Source: an uncultured Alphaproteobacteria bacterium
Lineage (GTDB): Bacteria; Pseudomonadota; Alphaproteobacteria; SP197
Assembly (NCBI GenBank): GCA_943787175.1
Contig: CALSLK010000007.1
Coordinates: 98,678-162,677 of the forward strand
Length of the DNA stretch: 64,000 nt
Direction of reading: 5' to 3'
Position 1 is the first letter of the stretch, and the number at the start of each line of letters is the position of its first letter. Under the pieces are notes generated by a model. That model did no database searches. It was given only the letters and a program-made list of their open reading frames with translations, and was not told the DNA's origin. Made by a program: the position numbers and the translations under genes. Shown piece after piece: positions 63,567 to 64,000 of this stretch.

Positions 63567-64000
63567 ATGATCCGCAAACCGATTATTCTCATCATGCTCG
63601 TTCTGGGGCTCGCATTCGCGCCGCAGGCGGCAGTATGCCGCGATCGCTGTGGGAGATTCAGCAGGCTCAGGAAATGCTGAACACGCTGGGTTATGACGCC
63701 GGCACCGCGGACGGCTTCATGGGCGCGCGCACCCGCAATGCGATCCGCGCGTTCGAGTCCGACGTGGGCCTCTCCTTGACCGGCAACGGTCGATCAGGTC
63801 CTGCTCGACGAACTCAGCCGCGAAGTCGGGGGCGGTGCCGGGTCTGATCCTGCTCGATTACGCCGTATGGCTGGAAGACCTGGTCGGCGAAGCCGAGCGC
63901 ACCCGAGGCCGCCGATCGCTGGGTCATCAACGACCTCTATCTGGTCACCGATGATCTGTATCTGTTAAGCCCCAGAGATGATTTCTCAGGCTACATTCTG
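63567..64000 (+). pseudogene. Peptidoglycan-binding-domain protein, frameshifted and cut by the right edge
   Basis: ATG 63567 is preceded by AAGGGGG. The N-terminus KPIILIMLVLGLAFAPQAA is a signal peptide. The frame then shifts near 63635 to LWEIQQAQEMLNTLGYDAGT with ADGFMGARTRNAIRAFESDV, a classical PG_binding_1 repeat (GxxxGTxDGxxGxxTxxAIxxFQ). At about 63785 an extra A (GGCAACGG) breaks it; without it the text is GTVDQVLLDELSREVG. A further shift lies near 63900, and ADRWVINDLYLVTDDLYLLS runs open to the end of the window. It is a secreted envelope protein of unknown role. Confidence 0.7.

Noticed and set aside
1..64000. CRISPR arrays, tRNA or rRNA genes, prophage or toxin-antitoxin loci
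   Set aside because: No regularly spaced repeats, no tRNA-like cloverleaf ends in the gaps, no phage structural or toxin-antitoxin motifs were seen.

Overview
The window is GC-rich with dense, mostly protein-coding DNA on both strands and short intergenic gaps. The gene content (heterotetrameric sarcosine oxidase, a trimethylamine-dehydrogenase-type flavoprotein, many acyl-CoA dehydrogenases and ligases, an ECF42-type sigma factor with a YCII partner, DUF502, MmgE/PrpD and REP-like hairpin doublets) fits an alphaproteobacterium, perhaps a marine or soil Rhodospirillales-type heterotroph. The lineage is inferred from gene families only; no rRNA or tRNA is present.

Layout. 1-4 kb: a gene cut by the left edge, a stand-alone adenylation plus carrier-domain protein, a small membrane protein and a DUF309 protein. 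4.1-10.25 kb: a class III cyclase/AAA/TPR signalling protein interrupted by an amber codon, then an IS3-family element carrying a second IS3-family element near one end, then the 3' remnant of a Crp/Fnr regulator. 10.25-20.9 kb: sirtuin, DUF502 protein, a broken flavin oxidoreductase, isochorismatase-like hydrolase, GNAT, and an acyl-CoA ligase/MDR reductase/SMP-30 operon, followed by a kinase-fold protein and a glycosyltransferase-like protein. 20.9-36.6 kb: a fatty-acid or acyl-CoA region with three acyl-CoA dehydrogenases, an SDR, two broken msrA copies, an APH-like kinase, a broken carotenoid-desaturase-like gene, thioesterase, a broken GMC oxidoreductase, thiolase, a heavily frameshifted FadB-like gene and an ECF42/YCII pair. 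36.7-46 kb: TauE exporter, amidohydrolase, a multicopper oxidase lying next to a truncated second copy of a fatty-acyl-CoA ligase, amine-oxidase-like flavoprotein, EamA transporter and acetolactate decarboxylase. 46.1-59.8 kb: an N-methyl-amine block, with a Tat-exported solute-binding protein divergent from soxBDAG, a GntR regulator, a TMADH/DgcA-like dehydrogenase, an M20 peptidase, two SDRs, a two-repeat hypothetical and a ProC-like reductase. 59.8-64 kb: a hairpin doublet, MmgE/PrpD, proline iminopeptidase, a broken D-2-hydroxyacid dehydrogenase and a broken peptidoglycan-binding protein cut by the right edge.

The likely metabolic theme is uptake and stepwise demethylation of N-methylated amines or amino acids (TMADH-like enzyme, then sarcosine oxidase), next to beta-oxidation-type acyl-CoA metabolism. 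Two features stand out. First, about a dozen genes are broken, most often by a single extra base in a short homopolymer, so either sequence error or recent gene decay is widespread. Second, there are several well-supported non-coding structures: nested insertion sequences with long terminal repeats, two REP-type hairpin doublets with a compensatory base-pair change, and two perfect operator-like palindromes in divergent promoters. I did not find a convincing new defence or mobile system; the strongest candidates for something undescribed are the N-methyl-amine block and the hairpin doublets.
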